A DNA stretch of 59,499 bases from Alphaproteobacteria bacterium (GCA_024280475.1 JAJRQA010000069.1:1-59499), one strand, 5' to 3'. Numbered from the stretch's first letter, positions 10,067 through 19,966 are shown. Translations and numbers: made by a program. Notes: generated by a model from the letters alone, not told the origin.

Positions 10067-10635
10067 CACTGATATTTTTGGGCCTGGCCTTATGGTATTT
10101 CCTGCATTTCATGCCCGCCACCAAGCCGCGCTTTCGCAGTGTTCTTATAAAAGGTATGGGAGCAAATCTATATGCGGGCATTTTTGCCCTCGGACTGGTT
10201 GGCTCGATCGCTCTAATGTCAATGGGCTGGCGTGCGGCTGATCAGTGGAGTGTTTACAGTTTACCTGATTGGACAACTCTGCCCGGCCTCGCTTTGGTCT
10301 TTTGCGGCGTTATCCTGTTTGGCTTTGGTTTTGACAAACGCATGGCGACCAATCTGAAACGCTGGATCCGTCACCTGCAGCTGACGGGCATGTTATTGTG
10401 GGCGAGCGGTCATTCGGTCCTCAACGGTGATAATCGCTCCGTCCTTTTGTTTGGCGGCCTTGGTCTTTGGGCATTGATCATGAGGGTGCTCGTCAATCGC
10501 CGCGACGGCGAGTGGAGCAAGCCTGAAAAAATACCATTTGGACGCGAATTTGTGCCTGCTGTTATCGCTCTTGGCTTTGTTGCCGGATTTGTATTTGGTC
10601 ACCCCTATCTGTCCGGGGTTGCGCTGTTCAATTAG
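10063..10635 (+). CDS. NnrU-like integral membrane protein
   Basis: 190 residues with about five or six spans. The conserved core of the NnrU domain is seen as HLQLTGMLLWASGHSVLNGD followed by LLFGGLGLWAL, and the N-terminal HFMPATKPRFR block fits too. NnrU was named for a link with nitric oxide or nitrite metabolism, and the same fold is found in carotenoid isomerase relatives; the actual activity is not established. It is the last gene of the TetR-ABC1 unit. Its 3' end overlaps the convergent gene by eight bases. Confidence 0.85.
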   Translation: MTLIFLGLALWYFLHFMPATKPRFRSVLIKGMGANLYAGIFALGLVGSIALMSMGWRAADQWSVYSLPDWTTLPGLALVFCGVILFGFGFDKRMATNLKRWIRHLQLTGMLLWASGHSVLNGDNRSVLLFGGLGLWALIMRVLVNRRDGEWSKPEKIPFGREFVPAVIALGFVAGFVFGHPYLSGVALFN

Positions 10636-11557
10636 GGGAGCGCGGCAACAAGCGCATGATAATCGCAATCAGCACAACGGCAAACAGCATGCGCGCATAG
10701 AGGATACCTGTGAGATCGCCGCCAATCAGCACGATCAACAAGGTGTCCTCGATCAAGGAATGGCACACAGCCAGCAGGGACATTGAACCAAAAATATCGC
10801 GTTTCGATATATCTCCTTTTTTGGCTTCATTGATCAACAGGCCCCCGCCATAAGTCAGTCCCAGTGTCATGCCGATAATGGTGATGGATGTGGTGCGCTT
10901 GCCAAGTCCCAAAAGTCTTAAAACGGGCTGCAAGGCGCGCGCGAACAGCTTTTCGATGCCGCTCCATTTGAGCACGCGTAGAAATACCACGAGAATGGCA
11001 ATGATCACAAAAACCTGAAACAGAGTGACAAGCTGCGCTATTCCCCAGGCCTGTAAACTGTCATCAAGAACGGGCGCTGGCTTCCATAACGCTTGATTGG
11101 TTTGCGAAAGGTAATTCCCGGAGCTGTATATCTGATGCAGAATGAACCCCAGCACCAGAGCCCCGCCAATCCGCAAGGCCAGCGTGTAGAGAAAACCTAT
11201 GCCCGCTTTTTGGGAAATTCGTCCCTCAATGGGTAAAGAATGAGCCATCAGCATCATGGTGCCAAGCACGGTCACCTGCGCCACGCTCAAGGTCTCTGCC
11301 TGCGGCATGGTAACAAAAATAATCATGCCGCCATACATATTGACAATCATGGTAGTCGCCCATACCAGCCCCATACTGGCCGGCAGCCCCACCAGATCCA
11401 TCACCGGACCAAGGGCCGCGGATATATACTCGATCCCGCCCAGCTCTTGGATCATTTTAACAAGGATGATGACCGGTATCATCAGCTTGAACAGATCATA
11501 GCTGATACCAATGATTTCCTTTACCAGAGCCGTCAGCCATTTGGTTAGCGGTTGCAT
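10628..11557 (-). CDS. nucleoside-recognition (Gate) domain membrane protein
   Basis: 309 residues with eight or more membrane spans and two copies of the Gate/nucleoside recognition fold (LFKLMIPVIILVKMIQELGG near the N-terminus, and the second half from about residue 170). Similar to the spore maturation SpmA/SpmB and FeoB gating segments, but here as a free transporter-like protein of unknown substrate. It runs against the NnrU operon and ends inside the last codons of it. The start at 11557 has a plausible purine-rich leader. Confidence 0.8.
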   Translation of the reverse strand: MQPLTKWLTALVKEIIGISYDLFKLMIPVIILVKMIQELGGIEYISAALGPVMDLVGLPASMGLVWATTMIVNMYGGMIIFVTMPQAETLSVAQVTVLGTMMLMAHSLPIEGRISQKAGIGFLYTLALRIGGALVLGFILHQIYSSGNYLSQTNQALWKPAPVLDDSLQAWGIAQLVTLFQVFVIIAILVVFLRVLKWSGIEKLFARALQPVLRLLGLGKRTTSITIIGMTLGLTYGGGLLINEAKKGDISKRDIFGSMSLLAVCHSLIEDTLLIVLIGGDLTGILYARMLFAVVLIAIIMRLLPRSPN

Positions 11558-11632
11558 GAAAATTGAACCTTTTTATTCCCCAAACGACTAACCAGGCACA
11601 ATACTTTTTTTCTGGCATTTTTTTTGGAGCAC

Positions 11633-12022
11633 ATGAACATGAGCCATTCGTCAATCCGCATTGCAATTGCAGTCATCGGCACGCTTTTGTCAATCTCGAT
11701 AACCAATAGCGCTGCTGCGGCCTCATATAAAAAATGCTTTAAACGCTGGGCATATGGGTACGACAAAATCACCAGCATTGCCATTCGCAATGCCATTATT
11801 ATCTGGCAGGATAGTGCAACGAGTTATCTATCTATTTCTCATGCCAATTACAGACGCGCTAATAATCGGCAGACGAAAGTTAAGCTCGTCGATCATAAAG
11901 GTGAAATCACGCGCCAGGCGAGCGTCTATGGCGAGTTGTGCAAGAATAGCAATCCCGGCACAATGCGTAACCCGGGCGCTGGCCGTAAATCAAGAATGCC
12001 GTCGCTTAGATATCGCCAGTAA
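11633..12022 (+). CDS. small secreted basic protein
   Basis: 129 residues with a signal peptide (IRIAIAVIGTLLSISIT, cleavage probably after SAAAA). The mature part is basic with two cysteines, CFKRWAYGYDK and ELCKNSNPG, and an Asn/Arg-rich tail. The sequence around AWAYG-like and DKxxSxAIRNAI resembles small exported proteins found in rhizobia, but I cannot name a function. The ATG at 11633 follows TTTGGAGC; ATG at 11639 is an alternative. Confidence 0.55.
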   Translation: MNMSHSSIRIAIAVIGTLLSISITNSAAAASYKKCFKRWAYGYDKITSIAIRNAIIIWQDSATSYLSISHANYRRANNRQTKVKLVDHKGEITRQASVYGELCKNSNPGTMRNPGAGRKSRMPSLRYRQ

Positions 12023-12099
12023 AGATCCTCTTTGCGTTCGTTTACACTCTCCTAAATCTTATAACCTATGGTGAAGCAAGAAGTGGGAGATAACCAACG

Positions 12100-13713
12100 A
12101 TGACAAAGCGCCACGCAATTCAGTTTTCGCTGATCATGTTGATCACCGTATCTTTTTTTGCGGTCACTCATTTGATCTATGCCAATATCATATTGGCCTG
12201 GAATAAATCACAGATTGAAGATCTTGCCGCTCGCACGATTTTGCGCACTGAACTCGCCACTGACCTTGCGGTCAACACTATTATCAGCATTCAAACACGC
12301 GGCCAGACGACTTGTTCGGCTGATACGATCGCAGCATTCAAGGGCTATGTCAGGTCAGTCGGCGCGCTCAAAGACATACGAATGCGGTCGGCTGGCTCTG
12401 AATGTGCAGTGTTTTCAACCGATCATCTGCAAACCGATCTCGATGCGATGGATAGCTGGGAGAGTGGCCTCAACTCAACCATTCAATTGGCTGTGCTGAC
12501 GGGGGGCAAAGAGCGTGCCCTGTCCGTGCAATGGAAGGGGAGGGATCACGATGTCGTCGCGGTCATCAGTACCGGAGGGCTGCTGTTTGATTTGGTCCCC
12601 TCTGGTCTTCGCCCTGCTCTGTCGATGCAGGTTACCCTTAGTAGCGGCAAACAACTTGCCACTTATTTGCCAGATAATTACCCCCAGAGCGACCAGTCAA
12701 GCGCATCAAATGAGCTGCTTTTCACCGCACGCTCGAAGCGCTATCCGATCAAGGCGCAGCTCCGGATCGATAAAAATTCTTTTGCCCACTGGAATAAAAA
12801 ATACTCAAGGCTCGTGGATTTGCTTGTCAGTATGATTGGGCTGTTTCTTGGTTTTCTTGCAGCACGTGCGCTGTTTCCGCCGCTTGGCGCCATCGAAGAA
12901 ATTGATGCCGCCATCGCCAATGGGGAGTTTACTCCTTATTTTCAGCCAATTATTGATCTGCAATCCAGCCAGATTAGTGGCTTCGAGATGCTGGCACGCT
13001 GGATCAAACCCGATGGCGAAATCATATCGCCCGGCAGATTTATCCCGTTGGCAGAAAATTTTGGTCGCATTGATGCGATGCTATTCTCCTTGTTGCGCTC
13101 GGCAGGCTTGTCATTGGCATCCGAATTGCGCGCCAACCCAAGTCTCAAACTGACTTTCAATGTAACCCCGGCTCAGTTTCTCGACCCGACATTTCTGCCT
13201 CGTTTGCTGGGAGTGCTCAAATTGGTGGGATTGCCGTTAAAAAGCCTGGTTGCCGAGATCACCGAGCGGCAAGAAATTGCTGATCTGGACCTCGCCAGCC
13301 AGACCGTTGCTCAATATCACAAATATGGCATCCGGATTGCTATTGATGATGCTGGTACTGGCCATAATGGCCTGTCGTCCATTCAAACACTTGATGTAGG
13401 CACCTTGAAGCTCGACAAGATTTTCATCGACGGTATCGTCGACAATCAAAGATCGCGTCAAATGATCGAACTGCTGGTCAATCTTGCGCGCCAATACCAG
13501 ATGACCATTGTTGCTGAAGGCATTGAGCAACCTGAACAAGCCGTAGCGGCCCTGGCTATGGGCATCTCGGAGGGGCAGGGGTTTTATTTCTCACGGCCTA
13601 TTCCCGCCAAAGACCTGCTCTCGCTGCTCGACGAACAGCGCCAGCCTCTCGTCCAGAACAACTGCCCGATAATGCGTAAAAAATCATCGCGCGACCTCAG
13701 CATCGCCAGCTGA
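12100..13713 (+). CDS. CSS-motif/EAL-domain cyclic-di-GMP phosphodiesterase
   Basis: 537 residues. A first membrane helix (residues about 8-28), a periplasmic domain with Cys residues (the CSS-type redox sensor seen in E. coli Pde proteins; a TTCSAD triplet and a later GSECAVF), a second helix near 240-260, then a complete EAL domain. The signature reads GFEMLARW, with Met for Ala, a common active variant. Metal and catalytic residues are present as AEITERQ, IDDAGTG, LKLDKIFIDG and VAEGIEQ. There is no GGDEF domain. The predicted role is to hydrolyse c-di-GMP in response to a periplasmic signal. Confidence 0.88.
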   Translation: MTKRHAIQFSLIMLITVSFFAVTHLIYANIILAWNKSQIEDLAARTILRTELATDLAVNTIISIQTRGQTTCSADTIAAFKGYVRSVGALKDIRMRSAGSECAVFSTDHLQTDLDAMDSWESGLNSTIQLAVLTGGKERALSVQWKGRDHDVVAVISTGGLLFDLVPSGLRPALSMQVTLSSGKQLATYLPDNYPQSDQSSASNELLFTARSKRYPIKAQLRIDKNSFAHWNKKYSRLVDLLVSMIGLFLGFLAARALFPPLGAIEEIDAAIANGEFTPYFQPIIDLQSSQISGFEMLARWIKPDGEIISPGRFIPLAENFGRIDAMLFSLLRSAGLSLASELRANPSLKLTFNVTPAQFLDPTFLPRLLGVLKLVGLPLKSLVAEITERQEIADLDLASQTVAQYHKYGIRIAIDDAGTGHNGLSSIQTLDVGTLKLDKIFIDGIVDNQRSRQMIELLVNLARQYQMTIVAEGIEQPEQAVAALAMGISEGQGFYFSRPIPAKDLLSLLDEQRQPLVQNNCPIMRKKSSRDLSIAS

Positions 13714-13828
13714 TAAAAAAAGATCCCTTAGAGCGACGGATAATCTTATGTTATGCGTAAGATCAATGAATTGCGTCTATGGCCTTGCCATAGAAGGCAG
13801 TGTCCTGGTTCCAATGGGAGAAAAAAAC

Positions 13829-15208
13829 ATGGCAACGAGCTGGAAGCGGCGTATTCTTATCCTGCCACCGATCATCCTGGCGGTGTTGCTGCTTGCCTTG
13901 GTGATCAAGAATAAAAAGGCACCCGAACAAGTCAAGGCGATCGAGCAATCGCGTTCTGTTCGTACAATTGCCATTACGCCGACCAGCGTGGTGCCACGAA
14001 TTCTTGGCTATGGCGTTGTTGAGCCTGGGCGTGTTTGGAACGCCGTTGCCCAGGTTTCGGGCCGCATCATCAAGGTGCATCCCAAATTCAAAAAAGGCGC
14101 TCTTTTAAAAAAGGGTACTCAGATCATTGAGATCGCCCCGGATGACTACAAAATCGCCATCACGCAGGCACAGGCCAATATACGTGCTGCTGATGCCAAG
14201 CTCGAAGAGCTCAAGCTAGGCAAGGCCAACACCAAAGCCTCATTGGCGATCGAGCGCCAGTCCCTTGCCATCAATGAACGAGAATATAAACGCTCCTTGA
14301 GCCTCAAAAAGCGCGGTACCATTGCGCAGGCGACGCTCGACAAGGAATTTCGCAATCTTCTCAACCAGCGCAAACGTGTGTTGGATTTTGAAAGCGCCCT
14401 TAAACTGATCCCCACGCAGATCCGCGTCCAGATTGAGCAAAAAGCCATTTCGGTATCGCAAGAAGAAACCGCTCGCCTCAATCTGGCCCGCACAAAAATC
14501 ACTCTGCCCTTTGATGCTCGCATCGCTAAAGCCAATGTCGAAGTCACCCAATTTGTGGGGGCCGGCACCAATCTTGGTTCGATTGACAGTGTGGCCCGCG
14601 CTGAAGTGCCAGCGCAAATACCCATGACGCAATTTCGCGGTCTCTTGAAAGCGGCCGCACGTGGTGCCAGCTCAAAACCTCAAGAGATCAGCGAAGGCGC
14701 CATTTCAAAACTCGCTCAACAGCTTGGCATGAAGGCGCTGGTGCGCATCCACTTTAACGAAAATGTGGTCGAATGGCCCGCAATTGTCGCGCGTATCAGC
14801 GATACTGTTGACCCGAAAACCCGCACCATCGGGGCCATTGTCTCGGTCGACAAGGCCTATAAAAATGTTGTGCCCGGGGAGCGGCCTCCGCTCATCAAGG
14901 GCATGTTTGTTGAAGTTGAAATCAGCACGAGAAAGCTGGAAAACCAGATCATCATTCCTCGCTCCGCGCTGCATGCCGACCAAGTTTATCTGGTGGACGA
15001 TAAAAACAGGTTGGTGATCAGACCAGTGCGCGTCAAGCTGGTACAAGGAGATTTTGTGATCATTAAAAGTGGTTTGGCTGCAAAGGATCAGGTCATTGTC
15101 AGCAATTTGAGCCCTGCGATTGATGGCATGTTGTTGCTGGCGATCGATGACCCTCTCGTCAGTCAGCGCCTTAAAATACAGGCCAGCGGCAAGGGATCAT
15201 TGCGATGA
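13829..15208 (+). CDS. RND efflux periplasmic adaptor (membrane fusion protein)
   Basis: 459 residues: one N-terminal membrane anchor (ILILPPIILAVLLLALVI), a lipoyl-like half, a long coiled-coil hairpin (about residues 105-225, with many Lys and Gln), the second lipoyl half with LARTKITLPFDARIA, and a beta-barrel and proximal domain. It links an inner-membrane RND pump to an outer-membrane channel. GGGAG stands before the ATG at 13829; the frame is open further upstream but without a ribosome site. Its stop overlaps the ATG of the pump gene. Confidence 0.88.
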   Translation: MATSWKRRILILPPIILAVLLLALVIKNKKAPEQVKAIEQSRSVRTIAITPTSVVPRILGYGVVEPGRVWNAVAQVSGRIIKVHPKFKKGALLKKGTQIIEIAPDDYKIAITQAQANIRAADAKLEELKLGKANTKASLAIERQSLAINEREYKRSLSLKKRGTIAQATLDKEFRNLLNQRKRVLDFESALKLIPTQIRVQIEQKAISVSQEETARLNLARTKITLPFDARIAKANVEVTQFVGAGTNLGSIDSVARAEVPAQIPMTQFRGLLKAAARGASSKPQEISEGAISKLAQQLGMKALVRIHFNENVVEWPAIVARISDTVDPKTRTIGAIVSVDKAYKNVVPGERPPLIKGMFVEVEISTRKLENQIIIPRSALHADQVYLVDDKNRLVIRPVRVKLVQGDFVIIKSGLAAKDQVIVSNLSPAIDGMLLLAIDDPLVSQRLKIQASGKGSLR

Positions 15209-18200
15209 TGCGCTATTTTGCAGCTCACCCCACGATCGCCAATCTGCTGTTGATCGGTTTTCTGGCGGTTGGATTTTTCGCCGCGCCCAGCCTGCAGCGC
15301 GAGACCTTTCCGCGCATTGATGGCCGCAAGGTGCAAATAAGCATTGCCTATCCAGGGGCCCGCCCGGAAACCATTGAGGAAGCTATTTGCCGACGCATTG
15401 AGGACGCCATCAGCAGTGTCGACAATGTCTATGAGGTACAATGTGCGTCACGTGAAAATCTCGCCCTTTCTGTTGTTGAGATGGTCGAAGGCAATGATCT
15501 TGATCGTTTTTTCACTGATGTCACGACCGAAATTGAAGCCATCAATGATTTTCCTGACAAGGCCGAAAAAGCTGTTCTGACGGTTCTGGGACGCACCGAC
15601 TTTGTCGCCGATGTGGCGCTGACCGGTACGGAAAACCCGTCGCAGCTTAAGGCCTATGCCGAAGATCTCAAAGCGCGGATGCTCGCCTCTGGTAAAATTC
15701 CCAAGATTGAGATCAATGGTTTTTCTGACCATCAGATCCGCATCGAGCTATCAGATGCGACCTTGCGCCAATATGGCCTGAGCCTTGATGCTATTGCTGG
15801 CAAAATCTCGCGCCAGAGCCTTGATTTGCCCGCTGGCTCGGTTGAGACGCGAGATGGCGATATTCTCATTCGACTCAATGAAGAGCGCAAGAAGGTTCAT
15901 GATTTTCTAGATCTGATCGTCATCTCTGGTAGTGTGGGCGGGCAGGTGCGGCTTGGCGATATTGCCACCATTACCGATCGCTTTGATCTTGATGAGGTGA
16001 AAACCCTGTTTAACGGCAAACGTGCCGCCATTTTAAAAATCACCAAGACCCCCAATGAAGATACGCTCGATGTGATCGATGCGGTGAGCGCTTTTGTGGA
16101 ACGAGAAAACGCCACCGCTCCCCCAAACATCCAATTGACCATTACCAATGATGGTTCTTCAATTGTGCGCGACCGATTGAAATTGTTGATCAGCAACGGC
16201 GTGATGGGGCTCGTGCTGGTATTCCTTGTGATGCTGTTGTTCTTTGGCTTTCGTTATTCGTTCTGGATCACCATGGGTCTGCCCGTCTCGTTTATGGGAG
16301 CTTTTGCGATCATGGTGGCGCTGGGTTATTCGCTCAATATGTTCACGATGGTGGCACTGCTTATCGTGATTGGCCTGTTGATGGATGATGCCATTGTCAT
16401 TTCGGAAAATATCGCCTCGCACCGTGAAAAAGGCGCTACCCCCATTGATGCGGCGGTCAATGGCACCATGCAGGTCATGCCTGGCGTGCTGTCTAGCTTT
16501 GGCACCACGACCTTTATCTTTGGCTCCTTGATGTTTCTAAAGGGTGATATCGGCGCCATTTTGAAAATCATCCCGGTTGTGATGTTGGCCGTTCTGGTGA
16601 TCTCGCTCATAGAAGCCTTTCTCATTTTGCCCAATCATCTTGCTCATACGCTTGAAAAGGCTGGCAATGAACGCACGTTTTTGATGCGCCATATGGATCG
16701 CTTCGTTGACTGGATGCGTGAGCGCGTTGTCGGGCGTTTTGTCGATACAACAGTTCGCTGGCGCTACCTGACTACAGGTGTTGCCATTGGCATATTCGTG
16801 CTCTCGGTGACAGCAATGGCAGGCGGCGTACTGAAATTTTCAGCCTTTCCCGATCTTGAGGGCAATACTATCGAGGCCCGCTTGCTGCTGGCCCAAGGCA
16901 CTCCCTTGAAGCGCACTGAAACCGTTGTCGAGCAATTGACCGATGCGCTTAATCGCATGAACGAACAGCTTCGCAAGAATGAAGCGGGTGAGAAAAGCCT
17001 GCTCAAACATATCACCATCTTGTACAATGTCAATGTTGATGCTTCTGAAAATGGCAGCCATGTAGCAACCTTGCGGATCGACCTCATAGATAGTGAAACG
17101 CGCAACTCTCGCAATGATGATATCCGCGCGCTGTGGCGCAAGGAAATTGGCGTTGTTGCCGATGTGCTGGCGCTCAAATTCACTGAAGCCAAGGTTGGCC
17201 CTGGCGGCAAGCCTATCGATATTCGTTTGATGGGACGCGATCTTGTCGCCCTTAAAAAAGCTTCACTCGATTTGCAAGGCTGGCTGCGACGCTATAAAGG
17301 CGTCGCTGATATTGCCGATGACCTGCGGGCGGGCAAGCCAGAATTTACAGTCCATCTCAACGAAAGTGCCAATAGCCTTGGCCTTGACGCCAGAACTATT
17401 GCCGATCAGTTGCGCGCCGCTTTTTTTGGCCGCACGGTCTCCGATATTCAGGTCGGTCCGGAATCTTACGAAATCGATGTGAGGCTGCGCTCAAAGGACA
17501 AGGATAGCCTGGCTGATCTCGACTATTTCGTCATATCCACGCAGAATGGTGATCAAATCCCTCTGTCATCTGTCGCGACCTTGACGCCTGATCGCGGCTA
17601 TTCACGGATCAATCGCATAAATGGTGCTCGCACCATCAGCATTACTGGCGAGCTAGACAGCCGCATCGCCAACACCAATGAAATTCTTGCCGATACACAA
17701 AAACGCTTTATTCCTCAATTTCTCAAACGCCATCCCAGCATCAGCTTGTCGCTAGAGGGAGAAAACAAGGAAGCAGGCAAAACCCAAAAGAGCATGGTGC
17801 AAGGATTTTTGATTGGCATGATTGGCGTGTTCCTGCTTCTCAGCTTTCAGTTCCGCAGCTATATCGAACCGCTTGTGGTGATGATCGTCATTCCGTTCGC
17901 GTTTATTGGTGCGATTGCCGGGCATATCTTTATGGGACTGGACTTCACCATGCCCAGCATGCTGGGATTTGTGGCGCTGGCTGGAGTGGTGGTCAATGAC
18001 AGTATTTTGCTGATCGCCTTTATCAAGGACCATCACGGTCCGGGGACAACGGTGGCACAGGCCGCGCCACTTGCCGCGCGCTCTCGGTTTCGTGCCATTT
18101 TGTTGACGTCGCTGACGACAGTAGCTGGACTGTTACCGCTGCTTGCCGAAACCAGTTTGCAGGCGCAAATCCTTATCCCCCTTGTTACCTCGCTGGCATT

Positions 18201-18327
18201 CGGGTTGATTGCTTCCACCATTCTGGTGCTGTTTGTGGTGCCGGCCATCTATGCCATTCTCGATGATTTTGGTTTAAGTACACTGGCCAAGGAAAGACGC
18301 GCGGCACAAGCAGCTGAGGCTCAATAA
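15205..18327 (+). CDS. RND-family efflux pump (AcrB/MdtB-like)
   Basis: 1040 residues, the usual length for the hydrophobe/amphiphile efflux RND family. The first helix is followed by the large periplasmic porter loop, a helix bundle with the proton-relay Asp pair in VIGLLMDDAIVISENI, a second large loop, and a second bundle with LGFVALAGVVVNDSILLIAF. The short C-terminus is Ala/Glu-rich. Proton-driven export is expected, but substrate cannot be predicted. No outer-membrane channel gene is in the operon, so TolC-type protein must come from elsewhere. The gene is co-translated with the adaptor. Confidence 0.92.
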   Translation: MMRYFAAHPTIANLLLIGFLAVGFFAAPSLQRETFPRIDGRKVQISIAYPGARPETIEEAICRRIEDAISSVDNVYEVQCASRENLALSVVEMVEGNDLDRFFTDVTTEIEAINDFPDKAEKAVLTVLGRTDFVADVALTGTENPSQLKAYAEDLKARMLASGKIPKIEINGFSDHQIRIELSDATLRQYGLSLDAIAGKISRQSLDLPAGSVETRDGDILIRLNEERKKVHDFLDLIVISGSVGGQVRLGDIATITDRFDLDEVKTLFNGKRAAILKITKTPNEDTLDVIDAVSAFVERENATAPPNIQLTITNDGSSIVRDRLKLLISNGVMGLVLVFLVMLLFFGFRYSFWITMGLPVSFMGAFAIMVALGYSLNMFTMVALLIVIGLLMDDAIVISENIASHREKGATPIDAAVNGTMQVMPGVLSSFGTTTFIFGSLMFLKGDIGAILKIIPVVMLAVLVISLIEAFLILPNHLAHTLEKAGNERTFLMRHMDRFVDWMRERVVGRFVDTTVRWRYLTTGVAIGIFVLSVTAMAGGVLKFSAFPDLEGNTIEARLLLAQGTPLKRTETVVEQLTDALNRMNEQLRKNEAGEKSLLKHITILYNVNVDASENGSHVATLRIDLIDSETRNSRNDDIRALWRKEIGVVADVLALKFTEAKVGPGGKPIDIRLMGRDLVALKKASLDLQGWLRRYKGVADIADDLRAGKPEFTVHLNESANSLGLDARTIADQLRAAFFGRTVSDIQVGPESYEIDVRLRSKDKDSLADLDYFVISTQNGDQIPLSSVATLTPDRGYSRINRINGARTISITGELDSRIANTNEILADTQKRFIPQFLKRHPSISLSLEGENKEAGKTQKSMVQGFLIGMIGVFLLLSFQFRSYIEPLVVMIVIPFAFIGAIAGHIFMGLDFTMPSMLGFVALAGVVVNDSILLIAFIKDHHGPGTTVAQAAPLAARSRFRAILLTSLTTVAGLLPLLAETSLQAQILIPLVTSLAFGLIASTILVLFVVPAIYAILDDFGLSTLAKERRAAQAAEAQ

Positions 18328-18383
18328 GCGACAAACACTCAAGCATGGTTGCAGCTCATACGATCTTCCCCTAAAACCGGCCT

Positions 18384-19040
18384 ATGAAAAAAGCATTGAT
18401 CATCTTGTCTGGCGGTCTCGATTCGACCGTACTCGCCCACGAGGTGGTGGAGAGGGGCGATTGCCAGCTTGCCGCCTTGTCCTTTGACTATGGGCAAAAA
18501 CACACCCGCGAGCTTGCTTGCGCTGCCGCTCAGGCAAAGCAGCTGGACATCGAGCACACCATCGTTGCCCTGCCTTTTATCAATGCGTTGTTTAATAGCG
18601 CTTTGCTGAGCAATAGCGATGAAGAGATCCCTCATGGCCATTATGAAGATGAGAGCATGAAGCAAACGGTGGTGCCCAATCGCAATATGATTATGTTGTC
18701 GATTGCCGCTGGCGTTGCGCTTTCGCAAGACCGCGATGCGCTTTATTATGGTGCTCATAGCGGCGACCATGCGATCTATCCCGATTGTCGCGCTGATTTT
18801 GTTGCGGCCATGCAACAAGCTCTTGGACTTTGCGATTGGCAAAAAATTGATCTGCAGGTGCCGTTCCTACATCTCGACAAGCCTGAGATCGTGCGGCGCG
18901 GCGCGGCGCTGGGAGTCGATTTTGGCCAGACCTGGACCTGCTACACGGGCGGCGATACTCCTTGCGGGGAATGTGGCAGTTGCGTCGAGCGATCAGAAGC
19001 TTTTGCCGCCAATGAATTGCCAGACCCTTTGCTATCATAA
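18384..19040 (+). CDS. queC: 7-cyano-7-deazaguanine synthase
   Basis: Makes preQ0 from 7-carboxy-7-deazaguanine with ATP and ammonia. The ATP pyrophosphatase loop SGGLDST is at residues 9-15; the substrate motif FDYGQKH follows, and the zinc site is complete at the C-terminus (Cys residues in TWTCYTGG, TPCGECGSC). At 218 residues it is slightly short but whole. It sits 56 bases after the RND pump gene, so it may be transcribed from that promoter too. With QueF at 5243 it serves queuosine synthesis. Confidence 0.95.
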   Translation: MKKALIILSGGLDSTVLAHEVVERGDCQLAALSFDYGQKHTRELACAAAQAKQLDIEHTIVALPFINALFNSALLSNSDEEIPHGHYEDESMKQTVVPNRNMIMLSIAAGVALSQDRDALYYGAHSGDHAIYPDCRADFVAAMQQALGLCDWQKIDLQVPFLHLDKPEIVRRGAALGVDFGQTWTCYTGGDTPCGECGSCVERSEAFAANELPDPLLS

Positions 19041-19145
19041 TTTGATTTGGGGCCGTGTTCCAGTAGCCGTCTTGAACGATCTATCGCGGGGCTGCTCACA
19101 AGGTGGCATTGACAAGCCGCTGACGAGTTCAAGTCTGCAATGTCA

Positions 19146-19400
19146 TCAGCGTTTGCGCGTGAACATGGTCTGGATAATGTAAAAAGCCAGCACAGCCGGG
19201 ATCGCCAGTAGCAAGAAGCTGACGGGGCCCGCGGCTATTTCGGGGATGCCAAAGGTTTTTACATAGATGGTTTCGAGCAGGTGAGCGGCCGCTGCAATAT
19301 CATATTGCTCGGTATTAACGGTGCCAACGGCCGATATGATGCCAGCCGTGGTCATCGTAAAAATGAATAGCGCAAAAAATATTGCGATGAGTGTCGCCAT
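19146..19400 (-). CDS. small two-span membrane protein
   Basis: 84 residues from the ATG at 19400 (preceded by a GGAG-containing leader). Two hydrophobic spans, residues about 3-26 and 55-75, enclose a loop with TEQYDIAAAAHLLETIYV. No named family is recognised. The upstream inverted repeat at 19430-19461 may control it. The gene at 19568 upstream on the same strand also codes for a small two-span protein, but the 167-base gap speaks against one operon. Confidence 0.5.
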   Translation of the reverse strand: MATLIAIFFALFIFTMTTAGIISAVGTVNTEQYDIAAAAHLLETIYVKTFGIPEIAAGPVSFLLLAIPAVLAFYIIQTMFTRKR

Positions 19401-19429
19401 GCTCCGTATCCCCTTTATACAAAACCGAA

Positions 19430-19461
19430 TTTCCTGCAAATCCTAAAAGAATTGCAGGAAA
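19430..19461. promoter_or_regulatory. 10-bp perfect inverted repeat upstream of the 19400 gene
   Basis: TTTCCTGCAA and TTGCAGGAAA are separated by 12 bases; a third half-copy, CGCAGGAAAT, follows at 19471. The repeat ends 30 bases before the start codon of the small membrane protein gene. A transcription-factor operator with an extra half-site is a reasonable reading; a leader hairpin is also possible. Confidence 0.45.
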
Positions 19462-19567
19462 AAGGAAAGTCGCAGGAAATTTAGTCGTTAATTGGTCGCC
19501 GAAGCGCACGCTTAATTGCAAATAAATTGCGGGGAAAAGGTTTGTGCCAACCCCCGTATTTGTGACA

Positions 19568-19966
19568 CTAGCCTTTTCCCCATTTCCGCCGCGGGGAGGC
19601 ATATTCGCGGCGGAGATTACGCCAGAACTGAATTGTTAGAGTTAACAGGGTCGAAAACACCAGTGCCATGAATACCATGACCAGATTATTGCTAGAGCCC
19701 TTGAGCTGTGACATCTGCTGCAGATCTGATGATTGTTTCGACACCATGCTTGTTTTTGTAACAATGATCGGCTCGCTTGCAGGGAGCATTGTTTGTTCTG
19801 ATGATGTTTGAGCTTTTACGAGCGGCGCTGGCATCGCTGATTTTGTATGCGTGCTGGCAAAAAATGCTACAAGCAGAAACATGCCAATGCCGATCAGGAA
19901 GTCAGTTGTCCACTCCCGGGCACGATCAGATTCAAACAATTTCGCTCTGCGTTTATTCTTTTGCAT
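19568..19966 (-). CDS. membrane protein of unknown function
   Basis: 132 residues with two membrane spans: TTDFLIGIGMFLLVAFFAS (about 20-38) and NLVMVFMALVFSTLLTLTI (about 95-113). Between them is a Ser/Thr/Gln-rich loop that would be on the outer face, and both ends are strongly basic (KNKRRAK and RRKWGKG), placing them inside the cell. No family is recognised. The start is the ATG at 19966 following GGTGGGG; a longer frame begins at 19996. It lies next to the 93-bp tandem array. Confidence 0.5.
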   Translation of the reverse strand: MQKNKRRAKLFESDRAREWTTDFLIGIGMFLLVAFFASTHTKSAMPAPLVKAQTSSEQTMLPASEPIIVTKTSMVSKQSSDLQQMSQLKGSSNNLVMVFMALVFSTLLTLTIQFWRNLRREYASPRRKWGKG

